The notes under the pieces: generated by a model
Told to the model about the DNA's origin: nothing
Database searches by the model: none
What the model saw: the letters and a program-made list of their open reading frames with translations, nothing else
In this document: positions 1 to 6,540 of the stretch, piece by piece
Layout of the letters: every line of letters begins with the position of its first letter
How positions within the stretch are numbered: the first letter of the stretch is position 1
Translations under genes and position numbers: made by a program
Assembly: GCA_026770585.1 (NCBI GenBank)
Contig: MU646860.1
Span: 175,943 to 187,015, forward strand
Direction: 5' to 3'
From: Baffinella frigidus
Lineage: Eukaryota; Cryptophyceae; Cryptomonadales; Baffinellaceae
DNA length: 11,073 bases

Positions 1-66
1 CTGGGAGCTGTAGGTGAGGGTAAGGGCGGCCCCGTCATCCATCCAGCCTCCCGCCCATTCCAGAAA
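1..66 (-). CDS. Partial exon, second copy of a duplicated exon, unknown protein
   Basis: Read on the minus strand this gives 22 codons beginning FLEWAGGWMDD and ending TLTYSSQ. They are the same as the last 22 codons of the exon at 176-304. Positions 1-70 and 176-245 differ at three bases only. All three fall in the third codon position and are synonymous (Ser TCC/TCA, Leu CTT/CTC, Gly GGA/GGG). An AG on the minus strand at 67-68 could be the splice acceptor, in the same phase (0) as the donor of the previous exon. Splicing would then give a protein with a tandemly repeated segment. The window begins exactly at the last codon, so the donor lies outside. I do not recognise the family. The coding claim rests on the substitution pattern; the splice sites are inferred. 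Confidence 0.45.
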
Positions 67-175
67 CTTCAATAATCCGAGGGAGAGAGGGAGAGTGAGA
101 GGGAGAGGGAGAGGGAGAGGGAGATGGAGAGAGAGAGGGAGAGGGAGAGGGACAGAGAGAGAGAGAGAGCAACAC
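67..175 (-). repeat. (GGGAGA)n purine-rich simple repeat, probable intron
   Basis: The plus strand is almost pure A/G (GGGAGA and GAGAGA units) from about 78 to 169, so the minus strand is a long CT tract. It sits between two copies of a coding exon. On the minus strand it starts with GTGTTG, a plausible donor, and ends with GAAG, a plausible acceptor. It therefore reads best as a polypyrimidine-rich intron of about 109 nt. A simple-repeat expansion is an equally good description of its content. Confidence 0.5.
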
Positions 176-304
176 CTGTGAGCTGTAGGTGAGGGTGAGG
201 GCGGCCCCGTCATCCATCCAGCCCCCCGCCCATTCCAGAAACTTCTCCGGGCAATCCTTCCCGCGCACTTCCATACCCACCACGTCCGGCCGCTGCTTCT
301 CAAC
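176..304 (-). CDS. Internal exon of a minus-strand gene, unknown protein
   Basis: This is a complete 43-codon phase-0 exon on the minus strand. It runs from VEKQRPDVVGMEVRGKD through CPEKFLEWAGGW to TLTYSSQ. It is preceded by an acceptor (ACCCAG, AG at 305-306) and followed by a donor (CAG|GTGTTG, GT at 174-175). Compared with the copy at 406-492, 11 of 13 base differences are at third codon positions and nine codons change synonymously. Compared with the copy at 1-70, all three differences are silent. That pattern needs past or present selection on the minus-strand reading frame. The segment is acidic and tryptophan-containing, has one cysteine, no membrane segment and no motif I recognise. 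Alternatives are one gene with duplicated exons or tandem gene fragments. Whether it is expressed cannot be told from the sequence. Confidence 0.55.
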
Positions 305-307
305 CTG

Positions 308-360
308 GGTTCAGGGTTTAGGGTTTAGGGGTGGGGGGGGTTATGGTTTGGGGTGCAACC
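308..360 (+). repeat. Short telomere-like insertion next to an exon
   Basis: It contains TTCAGGG followed by two TTTAGGG-like units, a G-run and GTTATGGTTTGGGG. The other copy of the neighbouring exon (406-489) is preceded on the minus strand by GTGTGAGACAG. In this copy the related GTGTGAGACG lies at 361-370, and the telomere-like string separates it from the exon. The string therefore looks inserted exactly at the splice-acceptor boundary, supplying a new AG. Confidence 0.5.
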
Positions 361-405
361 CGTCTCACACGTAAATCAGAAATCAGGGTTGGTTTCGACG
401 TCAGA

Positions 406-489
406 GCCCCCCGCCCATTCTAGGAAGTTCTCGGGGCAGTCTTCCCCCCGGACTTCCATGCCTACCACGCCCGGCCGCTGCTTCTCGAC
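406..489 (-). pseudogene. Third copy of the VEKQRP exon, 3' part replaced
   Basis: On the minus strand, after an AG acceptor at 490-491, it encodes VEKQRPGVVGMEVRGED then CPENFLEWAGG. This is 25 of 28 residues identical to the exon at 176-304. Similarity stops at 406. Beyond it the frame runs through unrelated codons to a stop (TGA) around 377-379. It may be a truncated duplicate or an exon with a different 3' end. The changes against its sister are overwhelmingly silent, so the copy was under coding constraint for some time after duplication. Pseudogene status is my inference from the broken 3' part. Confidence 0.45.
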
Positions 490-530
490 CTGTCTCACAC
501 GAAAACATCAGAAAACGGATGAGTGTGCCA

Positions 531-673
531 GTCCACTTAGCAGCGACCGAAGATATTTTCCCCCGGATTCTCGGGGTAAATTCCGGTTGGAATCCATAGT
601 AATGGACAAGATTCTAGTACAAATGGTTTAGATGGACTGCATCCGTCAAGACCCCGGTGGCTGCTAAGTGGAC
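531..673. repeat. Inverted repeat GTCCACTTAGCAGC, with a dispersed copy at 4726-4770
   Basis: The 14-bp arms 531-544 and 660-673 are perfect reverse complements. The right part, 627-671, recurs in the opposite orientation at 4726-4770 with only a few mismatches, so this is a dispersed repeat unit. No open frame is conserved between the copies. Confidence 0.75.
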
Positions 674-699
674 AAGACGGGTCTAATCAGAAAACGAGG

Positions 700-846
700 T
701 ATTCGCCCCCCTTGGGGGAGGAGGAGAGGACCACCCTCGGGGGAGGATAGGAGGAGGAGGAAGAGAGGAGGAGGAGGAGGAGGAGGAGGAGGGGAGGAGG
801 AGGAGAGGAGAAGGGGGAAGAACACTGAGAAGACGGAAGGGAGCAG
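700..846 (+). repeat. GGA/GAG purine-rich tract
   Basis: This is a long run of AGG/GAG triplets with few pyrimidines. Open frames through it on either strand give only poly-Arg/Gly/Glu or poly-Ser/Pro/Leu and are not credible genes. Such tracts can form triplex (H-DNA). Confidence 0.8.
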
Positions 847-852
847 GAACAA

Positions 853-896
853 CTTCCGGCTTGTCTGCCGGAAGCCCGCGGCTTGTCTGCCGCGGG
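853..896. repeat. Twin adjacent hairpins with identical loops and different stems
   Basis: Stem CTTCCGGC (853-860) pairs with GCCGGAAG (867-874) around the loop TTGTCT. Directly abutting it, stem CCCGCGGC (875-882) pairs with GCCGCGGG (889-896) around the same loop TTGTCT. The loop and closing GGC/GCC are shared, while the outer five base pairs differ on both sides and remain complementary. Confidence 0.85.
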
Positions 897-953
897 CTCG
901 TACGGAAGGCGGCAGGAGAGGAGAGAGAAGGGGAGAGGGACAGACAGGGTCCT

Positions 954-986
954 CACGGCATTCCTAACGGCGACAGGAATGCCGTG
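954..986. repeat. 12-bp perfect hairpin
   Basis: CACGGCATTCCT (954-965) pairs with AGGAATGCCGTG (975-986) around a 9-nt loop AACGGCGAC. It directly abuts and overlaps by two bases the right arm of the 29-bp inverted repeat that starts at 985. Confidence 0.85.
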
Positions 987-1138
987 GATTCCAACCGGAA
1001 TTTACCCCGAGAAAGGCGACGTAGACTTTCGCATAGACTGGAAGACCGTAGGGCGGTGCGCGTCCTATTGTCGAGTACCGCGATAATCGCCGCGGTCCCT
1101 CCACCCCCACATCTTGACCGCCCCACCAACAACTCTGA

Positions 1139-1364
1139 GGGAGGAGCTGGAGGAGGAGAAGCAGGAGGCGATGATGATGATGATGATGATGAGGAGGAGG
1201 AGGAGAAGAGAGAAGAAGGAGAAGAGAGAGAGGAGGAGGATGAGGAGGAGGAGGAGGAGGAGGAGGAGAGAGAAGAAGGAGAAGAGAGAAAGGAGGAGGA
1301 GGAGGAGGAGGAGAAGAGAGAAGAAGGAGAAGAGAGAGGAGGAGGAGGAGGAGGAGGAGGAGGG
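1139..1364 (+). repeat. Long GAG/GGA/GATGAT purine tract
   Basis: About 225 nt are nearly all A and G, with a short (GAT)n run near 1170-1192. It can be read through as Asp/Glu-rich (plus strand) or Ser/Leu-rich (minus strand). The same tract is open in several frames at once, which marks it as low-complexity DNA and not a gene. Confidence 0.85.
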
Positions 1365-1365
1365 A

Positions 1366-1529
1366 ACACACCTGGGCGATAATCGCGGCGGAGCCCCCCC
1401 CCCCACACCTTGACCGCCCCACCAGCAACTCCTCAACCTGGACAGAGCACGCGCCGAGTTTCTTGAGATAACGACTCGAGGGGAGCAGCGAAGAAGGATG
1501 GACTACGGGGGATTATCGCCCAGGTGTGT
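1366..1529. repeat. 19-bp perfect inverted repeat
   Basis: Left arm 1366-1384 and right arm 1511-1529 (core CCTGGGCGATAATC against GATTATCGCCCAGG) are perfect reverse complements, 126 nt apart. The left arm begins directly after the purine tract ends. Confidence 0.8.
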
Positions 1530-2330
1530 GCCAGAGTCTTCCAGAGTCTCCCCCGCACCTTGACTGCCTCACCAACAACGCCTCGACCTGAGGTAGGCCG
1601 ATCGGTCGATGTAGATCGGTTCGTTTAGTTGCGTGGCGCTAATTCAGAATTGCTCGGTACAAAGACATCATGTTCACCGACAATCCCACCAGATATCTGG
1701 CCGAAATCTGAAAGCCGAAACCCACTGGGTGGAAGAGAGGCCCGCAACTGAACTACTTTAGACGTAACCGGGAGAAATTATAAGTTGACACCCTTGCAGA
1801 ATAGCCCGAAAACGGGCTATTCTTCCAAAAGTTGCCCTCGCGGCACTGGGGAGTTGACTTTTGCGAGTGACCACCCTCAGATCTAGCGTAGTTCCCCGTA
1901 TCGCTGTCCCGTAACCATGCGCGCATCTGCAACCCTAAACCCTAAGCCGGCTCGTGCACGGCAGAGAAGCAGAGAGAGTACGGCTGGTCACCTGCATTTT
2001 GTCAAAGTCAACACCCCCACAAATCTGTCAACTTTCGAAACAAGATACCCGTAATGGGCAGTGGGTGGGTAACCTGGACAGAGCACAAGCCCAAGTTTCC
2101 TCCTTCGGAGCTTGCTGTGCCGGCACCCAGGGTGGAGTGTTGTATTGGCCCGACGTTGATGGTCAACGTCGGAGTCCCCCGTACTATCGCCTCCACGGGG
2201 AACTGGGGCGTTCCCTTCAGGTAGCAACTCGAGGGGAATAGCGAAGAAGGGACTATGGGGGGCTGGTGACCTGGACAGAGCATGCGCCGAGTTTCCTCCT
2301 TCGGAGCTTGCTGTGCCGGCACCCCGCCTG
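1436..2330 (+). repeat. Dispersed repeat ACCTGGACAGAGCA, three copies
   Basis: ACCTGGACAGAGCA is followed by GCGCCGAGTTTC or a variant at about 1436, 2071 and 2263. The last two also share about 35 bp through TCCTTCGGAGCTTGCTGTGCC. ACTCGAGGGGA-AGCGAAGAAGG occurs near 1473 and 2227. A one-base indel between the longer copies breaks any shared frame, so this is not coding. The intervening 1591-1950 holds no gene, only the hairpin at 1799-1822. Confidence 0.7.
1799..1822. repeat. 10-bp perfect hairpin with AAAA loop
   Basis: GAATAGCCCG (1799-1808) pairs with CGGGCTATTC (1813-1822). It lies between two TTGAC-containing strings (AGTTGACACCC and AGTTGACTTTTG). Confidence 0.8.
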
Positions 2331-2502
2331 GGGTTCCGGGTTTATGGTTGAGTGTTTAGGGGTTAGGGTTTAGGGTTTAGGGTTTAGGGTTTGGGGTTGA
2401 GGGTTTAGGGTTTGGGGTTTAGGGGTTAGGGTGTAGGGTGTAGGGTGTAGTGTTTATTGTTTAGGGTTTAGGATTTAGGGTTTAGGGTTTGGGGTTAAGG
2501 GT
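2331..2502 (+). repeat. Degenerate TTTAGGG telomere-like array
   Basis: Units TTTAGGG, TTTGGGG, TGTAGGG and TTGAGGG follow one another, G-rich strand on plus. A short opposite-orientation fragment (AACCCTAAACCCTAAG) lies at 1931-1946. The heterogeneity indicates an old interstitial array and not a chromosome end. Confidence 0.85.
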
Positions 2503-2619
2503 ATGCGCGCAAGAGGGGCTCCAAAAGGCTTTGTAGGCCTCTACAAGGGCGTGTAAAACCATTGGCTCCAAATCCTGTGGGAACTCCACCACACAGCGAC
2601 ACGCCTCGGTGTTCGCATG

Positions 2620-2820
2620 CGGGCCTATATCCTAGCTCTGCCCCACTCTTATCCGGGGAAAACTATTTTTCTTTCATTTGATGGCAATCAAAATTACTAC
2701 ACATATTCTTTTATATTACTAATAAGAACGAATTTTGTAGTAATTTTCGTTGCCATCAAATGAAAGAAAAATAGGTTTCCCCGGATAAATTCGGGCCTAT
2801 ATCCTAGCTCTGCCCCACTC
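2620..2820. repeat. 29-bp direct repeats flanking a palindromic element
   Basis: A 29-nt string with core GGCCTATATCCTAGCTCTGC occurs perfectly at 2620-2648 and 2792-2820. The first copy abuts the left end of the 2649-2788 inverted-repeat element. The second begins three bases (ATT) after its right end. The length is far greater than usual transposon target duplications. Confidence 0.85.
2649..2788. mobile_element. Fold-back element A, 53-bp inverted arms (MITE-like)
   Basis: Arms 2649-2701 and 2736-2788 are reverse complements with about three mismatches. They start TTATCCGGGGAAA and continue TTTCTTTCATTTGATGGCAA. The 34-nt AT-rich centre has no gene. The same arm sequence forms the outer ends of the much larger element at 7481-8132, which makes this a dispersed family. 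With 140 bp, long terminal inverted repeats and no coding capacity it fits a miniature inverted-repeat element. The mobilising enzyme is not present here. Confidence 0.75.
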
Positions 2821-2873
2821 GGGTTGACCGACTATTCTCACGTTGCACCGACCTGTCGAGCCCAAACAGACTG

Positions 2874-2982
2874 AGATAGAGAGAGAGAGAGAGGGTAGAG
2901 GAGAGAGAGGGTAGAGGGAGAGGGTAGAGGAGAGAGAGGGTAGAGGGAGAGGGAGAGAGAGAGAGGGCGAGCGAGAGAGAGG
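2874..2982 (+). repeat. (GAGAGAGG/GGTAGAGG)n purine tract
   Basis: GA-rich simple repeat with a higher-order unit GAGAGAGGGTAGAGG repeated several times. Long open frames on the minus strand here are Ser/Leu/Pro-rich artefacts. Confidence 0.8.
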
Positions 2983-3046
2983 CAAGCAACGCACCCCGCT
3001 GACGTCGCACGGACGAGGCTTCACAAGCCCCAGTAGCCCAAATGCC

Positions 3047-3405
3047 AAGTCCGCCGTCGACCCTGGCGCCCAGTGTCCTGCCTGCACGAGACTCCACGGA
3101 ATCACTCAAAAGTTAACGGATTTGTACCATAACCCCTAGATGTCAACTTACGGATACCCCGCAATCAAGGCCGCCGTCGACCCTGGCGCCCAATTTCCTG
3201 CCTGCGGACCCCAAAGTTGACGAGTTTGTACCATAACCCATAATTGTCAACTTACGGATAGTCCGGGACCCGGAAAATTTACGATGGACGACTTTACAAG
3301 CCTTGTTCTACAGGACCCAGGCGCCCAGTGCCCTGCCTGCGGAGTGCCAGAAGTTGAAGGATTTGTACCGCACACCCCGCATGTCAACTTACGAATAGTC
3401 TGGAC
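3047..3405 (+). repeat. Three tandem copies of a ~120-bp unit
   Basis: Each unit has CCC(T/A)GGCGCCCA followed by CCTGCCTGC, then TTTGTACC and (G/T)TCAACTTACG(G/A)ATA. Starts are near 3060, 3180 and 3315. The first two also share CCGCCGTCGA, exactly 120 bp apart. The first part reads DPGAQ(C/F)PAC in one plus-strand frame in all three copies. The frame is interrupted between units, and the match is too short to claim a gene. Confidence 0.7.
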
Positions 3406-3526
3406 CTCAGAGTTCTGGGTTCAGAGTCAGAGGCTGACGGCCTCTGGGGTCAAGAGTCACAGGCTATCCGGGGACGTTGTGCGACGACAGGGAAGAGAAA
3501 CACCCCCACTGAGTTCCGAAGCGGGC

Positions 3527-3600
3527 CCGTCACTCTCCCTTCCCTCCCCCCCCCCTCTCCCCACCCCCATCCCCACCCCCTCCGCCAGCCTCCCGGCGGG
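3527..3600 (+). repeat. Polypyrimidine (C-rich) tract
   Basis: CCCTCCCCCC and CCCACCCCCAT-type sequence over about 70 nt. No gene is supported in 3410-3660. The open plus-strand frame spanning it (3284-3691) crosses the tandem repeat and the start of a palindrome. Confidence 0.6.
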
Positions 3601-3664
3601 GCCCGTCGTGGGTTCGAGGCCACAAGACGCCTTTTCAGGCCGTAAAAAAGGGCCCTCACGGCGG

Positions 3665-3818
3665 CTTATCGGAGGGAAAAGGAGTTCTTAAACTCGTTTT
3701 CTGAAGTCAGTTCCCCTTCAAATATGTCAACTTATTCTTTTCTCTACTCATAAGTTGACATATTTGAAGGGAAATTGACTTAAGAAAACGAGTTTTAGAA
3801 CTCCTTTTTTGAGATAAG
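3665..3818. mobile_element. Fold-back element B, copy 1
   Basis: Arms 3665-3734 and 3751-3818 are near-complementary over about 68 bp. They begin CTTATC and include AACTCGTTTTCT, TTCAAATATGTCAACTTA and the complements. The 16-nt loop TTCTTTTCTCTACTCA is the same as in copy 2 (5984-5999) except for one base. Two copies in one window establish a family. There is no coding content. Confidence 0.8.
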
Positions 3819-3883
3819 TCTGGACCGCGGAGTCCAGAGGGATGGGTGAGACAAGGGACGCCTATCTATAAGTGGTCGCGCTG

Positions 3884-3919
3884 TCAAAAGTGGAGGTCCT
3901 CGTAGACCTCCACTTTTGA
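3884..3919. repeat. 15-bp perfect hairpin
   Basis: TCAAAAGTGGAGGTC (3884-3898) pairs with GACCTCCACTTTTGA (3905-3919) around a 6-nt loop CTCGTA. Confidence 0.85.
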
Positions 3920-3967
3920 GGGTTGCCACTGTACCGAGGCGCGTCCGTCTTAAGTCCGACTTGGTGA

Positions 3968-4107
3968 ATTGACTTTTGGATCACTAACCGACCTGTACCA
4001 ATTGACTTTTGGATCACTCACCCAAGGCATTGACTTTTGGATCATTCACCCAAGGCATTGACTTTTGGATCACTCACCCAAGGCATTGACTTTTGGATCA
4101 CTCACCT
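3968..4107 (+). repeat. 28-bp tandem repeat, five units
   Basis: ATTGACTTTTGGATCACT followed by CACCCAAGGC starts at 3968 (degenerate, 33-bp spacing), 4001, 4029, 4057 and 4085, with exact 28-bp spacing for the last four. The units are contiguous with no spacers. Their core TTGACTTTT is the complement of AAAAGTCAA, which is clustered again at 5420-5480 and 5770-5825. Confidence 0.9.
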
Positions 4108-4254
4108 CCAGGCTGAAAGTAATCAAGAAGAAGAGAAACCTCTTCTGTCCGGAGGCGGGCCTACCAGACCGGCTCTTTCATAAGGTTACGAGGCTCACTC
4201 TGTCCTGGAACAGTTATGCCCGTGCGCGGGATTCAACATCGACCCAGGTACACG

Positions 4255-4421
4255 CACCACACAGCGGGCTTCGAAGGGATTTTCGGCCCAAATCGGGCGA
4301 CCTTTCCGTTACCTTATCCGTAGGAACCCCCCCTATGACCCTACGGATTGCCCACCGTAGGGTCGTAGGTCTTATCGCTTAAGGGTTAATTCGAAATCCC
4401 TTCGAAGTCCGCTGTGTGGTG
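4255..4421. mobile_element. Fold-back element C, copy 1, with nested hairpin
   Basis: Outer 28-bp arms 4255-4282 and 4394-4421 (CACCACACAGCGG(G/A)CTTCGAAGGG and complement) have one mismatch. Inside, GACCCTACGG (4337-4346) pairs with CCGTAGGGTC (4355-4364). The interior and right arm recur at 6541-6656. No protein is encoded. Confidence 0.75.
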
Positions 4422-4720
4422 TGGCAGGGCACCTGAATGTCCTTGTAGCACTCGGCCGAGTCGACGGCCTGCCCCCCTGCAACGCGAAAAGAGAGAGAGA
4501 CGTTAACCGATCAAGGTCTCTCTCCGATCAAGGTCTCTCAAACCGATCAAGGTCTCTCTTTTTACTCTCAAGTTAACCGATCAAGGTCTCTCTGTTTACT
4601 CTCAAGACCTTGATTAAGGTCCGACACGTTACAGTGGTCCTCTAGAAGCTCGAAGACCCCCCTGGGCCCCTCCAGCAACGCGCAACGCCGAGAGAGAGAG
4701 ACGTTAACCGTAAGGTCCGA
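4422..4720 (+). repeat. Short tandem CCGATCAAGGTCTCTC repeats in gene-free sequence
   Basis: CCGATCAAGGTCTCTC occurs at 4507, 4524, 4543 and 4577. ACGTTAACCG preceded by GAGAGAGAG occurs at about 4491 and 4692. ACTCTCAAG is also repeated (4563 and 4597). Otherwise I see no gene in this stretch. Confidence 0.7.
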
Positions 4721-4725
4721 CACCT

Positions 4726-4770
4726 CCACTTAGCAGCCACCGGGGCCTTCACGGATACAGTCCATCTACC
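4726..4770 (-). repeat. Reverse-oriented copy of the 627-671 dispersed repeat
   Basis: CCACTTAGCAGCCACCGGGG through ACAGTCCATCTACC is the reverse complement of 627-671 with about four differences. The following 4771-5060 shows no gene I can support. Confidence 0.75.
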
Positions 4771-5059
4771 GAGAGAGAGACGTTTATTACGGGCCAGGGC
4801 GAGCGCGGTCCACACGGTGGACTACGAACCTTTCATCAAACGTCAACTTACCTGAAGACAATCAACTTAAGGAATTTTCTGATGCAAATTGGTCACGTAA
4901 CACCCCGAAATCCGGGGTCAACGGAACCCTCGTAGCCCACCGAGTGGTTAGGGGGTAGGGACCCACAGCGGCGAAAGACACTCTAGTGAGAATGCACAGA
5001 GAAGCGGGACTACGGAACCCCCCATTTCCACATACCTTTGTAGCCCGAACGACCACGGT

Positions 5060-5350
5060 TTTATGGTTGGGGTTTGCGGTGTAGGGTTTGGGGGGTAAGG
5101 ACCTACGGCGGCACCCAGCATCGAAAGGTTCGGGTTTCGGGTTTCAGTTTTCGGGTTTAGGGTTTCAGTCTTCGGGTTTAGGGTTTAGGGTTTCGGAGTC
5201 CGGGTTTAGGGTTCAGGGTTCAGGGTTCCAGATTTCGGGGTTGTGGTAGGGTTTAAAGGTGAGGGCTTAGGGTTTAGGGTTTAGGGTTTAGGGTTTAGGG
5301 TTTAGGGTTTAGGGTTTAGGGTTCAGGGTTTAGGGTTTAGGGTTTGGACC
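5060..5350 (+). repeat. Interstitial telomeric TTTAGGG array with TTTCGGG variants
   Basis: Degenerate TTTCGGG, TTCAGGG and TTTAGGG units lead into seven perfect consecutive TTTAGGG units at 5273-5321, then TTCAGGG and two more perfect units to 5342. The G-rich strand is plus, as in all the other arrays here. Confidence 0.95.
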
Positions 5351-5359
5351 TACGGCGGC

Positions 5360-5830
5360 GCCGAGCATCGAAAGGGCGTTGAGAGTCGCGCATGGCCCAC
5401 ACGTCGACTTCCCGAGCAGCTGCCAAAAGTCAACACCCAAAAGTCAACAAACCGAAAAGTCAACAACCCACCCAAAAGTCAACAACTTGCCGCTGAAAAG
5501 TGGATAGCATGCCGCAACAATGCACTGCCAGGCCAGAGATTTTGCAAAAGTCAATTCACCCACAAAATCTGTCAACTTAGAAACGAGGTACCCAGATTGG
5601 GTACTTCGAAAATCGATTTTTGTCTTGAGTTGACTGATACAAAAACTCCGCCCTGGCAGTGCAATGTGGAATTTGTACCGTGAAACACTTTTGGCCCAGC
5701 ATGGAGAGGAGAGGGCGTTGAGAGTGGCGCACACGTCGACTTTCCGAGCAGCTGCCAACAGTCAACATCCAGCCCAAAAGTCAACACTCCACCCAAAAGT
5801 CAACAGCTCACCCAAAAGTCAATTCCCCGC
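5360..5830 (+). repeat. Duplicated segment with AAAAGTCAAC clusters
   Basis: GGGCGTTGAGAGT(C/G)GCGCA, CACACGTCGACTT(C/T)CCGAGC and AGCTGCCAA occur at about 5375-5425 and 5711-5758. Each is followed by a run of AAAAGTCAAC boxes: four at 5425-5480, and AACAGTCAAC plus three at 5757-5821. Between them, 5521-5532 and 5652-5663 form a 12-bp inverted repeat. TCTGTCAACTT-GAAAC(A/G)AG(A/G)TACCC at about 5568 also occurs at about 2025. No gene is supported. Confidence 0.75.
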
Positions 5831-5915
5831 CGCCGGAAGTGGTTCGCTCACAACCAAAAGTGAATAGCCCGGTTCTGGCACAGATGGGGCGATAGGGTCT
5901 ATGCCATTTTGCAAG

Positions 5916-6063
5916 TTTATCTCAGAAAAGGGATTTTAGAATCCATTTTCTTAAGTCAATTCCTATACAAATTCGTCAACTTATTCTTTTCTCTACGCAT
6001 AAGTTGACATATTTGAAGGGGAATTGACTTAAGAAAACGGATTCCAAAATCCCTTTGAGATAA
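5916..6063. mobile_element. Fold-back element B, copy 2
   Basis: Arms 5916-5983 and 6000-6063 are near-complementary. They begin TTTATCTCA and contain GGGATTTT, TTTTCTTAAGTCAATTCC and GTCAACTTA. The centre is the 16-nt loop TTCTTTTCTCTACGCA. The right arm matches the right arm of copy 1 (AAGTTGACATATTTGAAGGG), while the left arm has diverged (TATACAAATTCGTC). Confidence 0.8.
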
Positions 6064-6267
6064 AAGTAGGCTTGTCCACACAGCGGGCTACACAGGGAAA
6101 CTTGGTGGCTTATACCGGGAACCTGGGTGGGCTATCTTGCCATACCACCCATGCTTAACATAGAAATCTGCAATACCTCGTTTGTGAACTGTCGCCGCCG
6201 CGCCCCCCCCTCCCCCCAGAACGCAACCGGGTCGTAGTTTCAGGAGATGGAAAATCGAGAAAACTTG

Positions 6268-6395
6268 TCTGTCTCATTCAAATTGGGCCCCTCATTTGAG
6301 GAGCCCGGAAGTTGATTTCCCTGTTTTGTGGACGGATCCATCAACGTTTGGCGTGTAAACTGAGAAAACGAGGAGCCCAATTTGACTGAGACAGA
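6268..6395. mobile_element. Fold-back element, 26-bp arms
   Basis: 6268-6293 and 6370-6395 are reverse complements with two mismatches (TCTGTCTCATTCAAATTGGG against CCCAATTTGACTGAGACAGA). Inside, GTTGAT and ATCAAC also pair, and CCCTC-ATTT-GAGG makes a smaller hairpin at the left arm. There is no coding content. Confidence 0.7.
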
Positions 6396-6540
6396 GCGGC
6401 CCACCGAGACAAAAGTCGAGAGTGGAACGTCTCAAAGCAAAAGTGGAACCTCTGTTAACTTAAGAAGTAACAGTGGAAATCTGCAATACCTGATTGGTGA
6501 ATTGCCGCCGCCGCGCCTCCCCCTCCCCCCAGAAGGCCGA

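Larger units (their letters stand above)
568..1013. repeat. 29-bp perfect inverted repeat framing a purine tract and hairpins
   Basis: Positions 568-596 and 985-1013 are perfect reverse complements over 29 bp (core TACCCCGAGAA against TTCTCGGGGTA). They are separated by 388 nt that contain the 700-845 purine tract and three small hairpins. The arrangement resembles terminal inverted repeats of a small element, but I see no target duplication and no gene inside. Confidence 0.75.
1109..1590 (+). repeat. Three-copy direct repeat CTTGACCGCCCCACCA-CAACxCCTC
   Basis: Copies start near 1109, 1404 and 1555 and share CTTGAC(C/T)GCC(C/T)CACCA(A/G)CAAC. The first two flank the large purine tract. The second and third flank a 19-bp inverted repeat. 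This looks like repeated duplication of one unit with a purine tract expanding in one spacer. Confidence 0.7.

Noticed and set aside
861-1413. Open frames of 99-173 residues across the purine tracts, Asp/Glu-, Arg/Glu- or Ser/Leu-rich
   Set aside because: The same DNA is open in several frames and both strands only because GAG/GGA repeats lack stop codons. No flanking domain or codon signal supports any one of them.
2071-2330. Coding origin for the ACCTGGACAGAGCA repeat (open minus frames near 2008-2322)
   Set aside because: The two long copies differ by a one-base indel inside the conserved part, so no common reading frame is preserved, unlike the exon copies at 1-492.
3284-3691. Plus-strand frame of 135 residues beginning MDDFTSLVL
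   Set aside because: It begins in the third tandem-repeat unit, passes through a polypyrimidine tract and ends inside fold-back element B. The other repeat units do not keep the frame open.
1799-3919. Bacterial-type intrinsic terminators at 1799-1822 and 3884-3919
   Set aside because: The stems are good, but neither is followed by a T-run, no gene ends upstream, and the context is eukaryotic.
3968-4107. CRISPR array
   Set aside because: 28-bp units are directly contiguous with no unique spacers, and the surroundings are eukaryotic with no cas genes.
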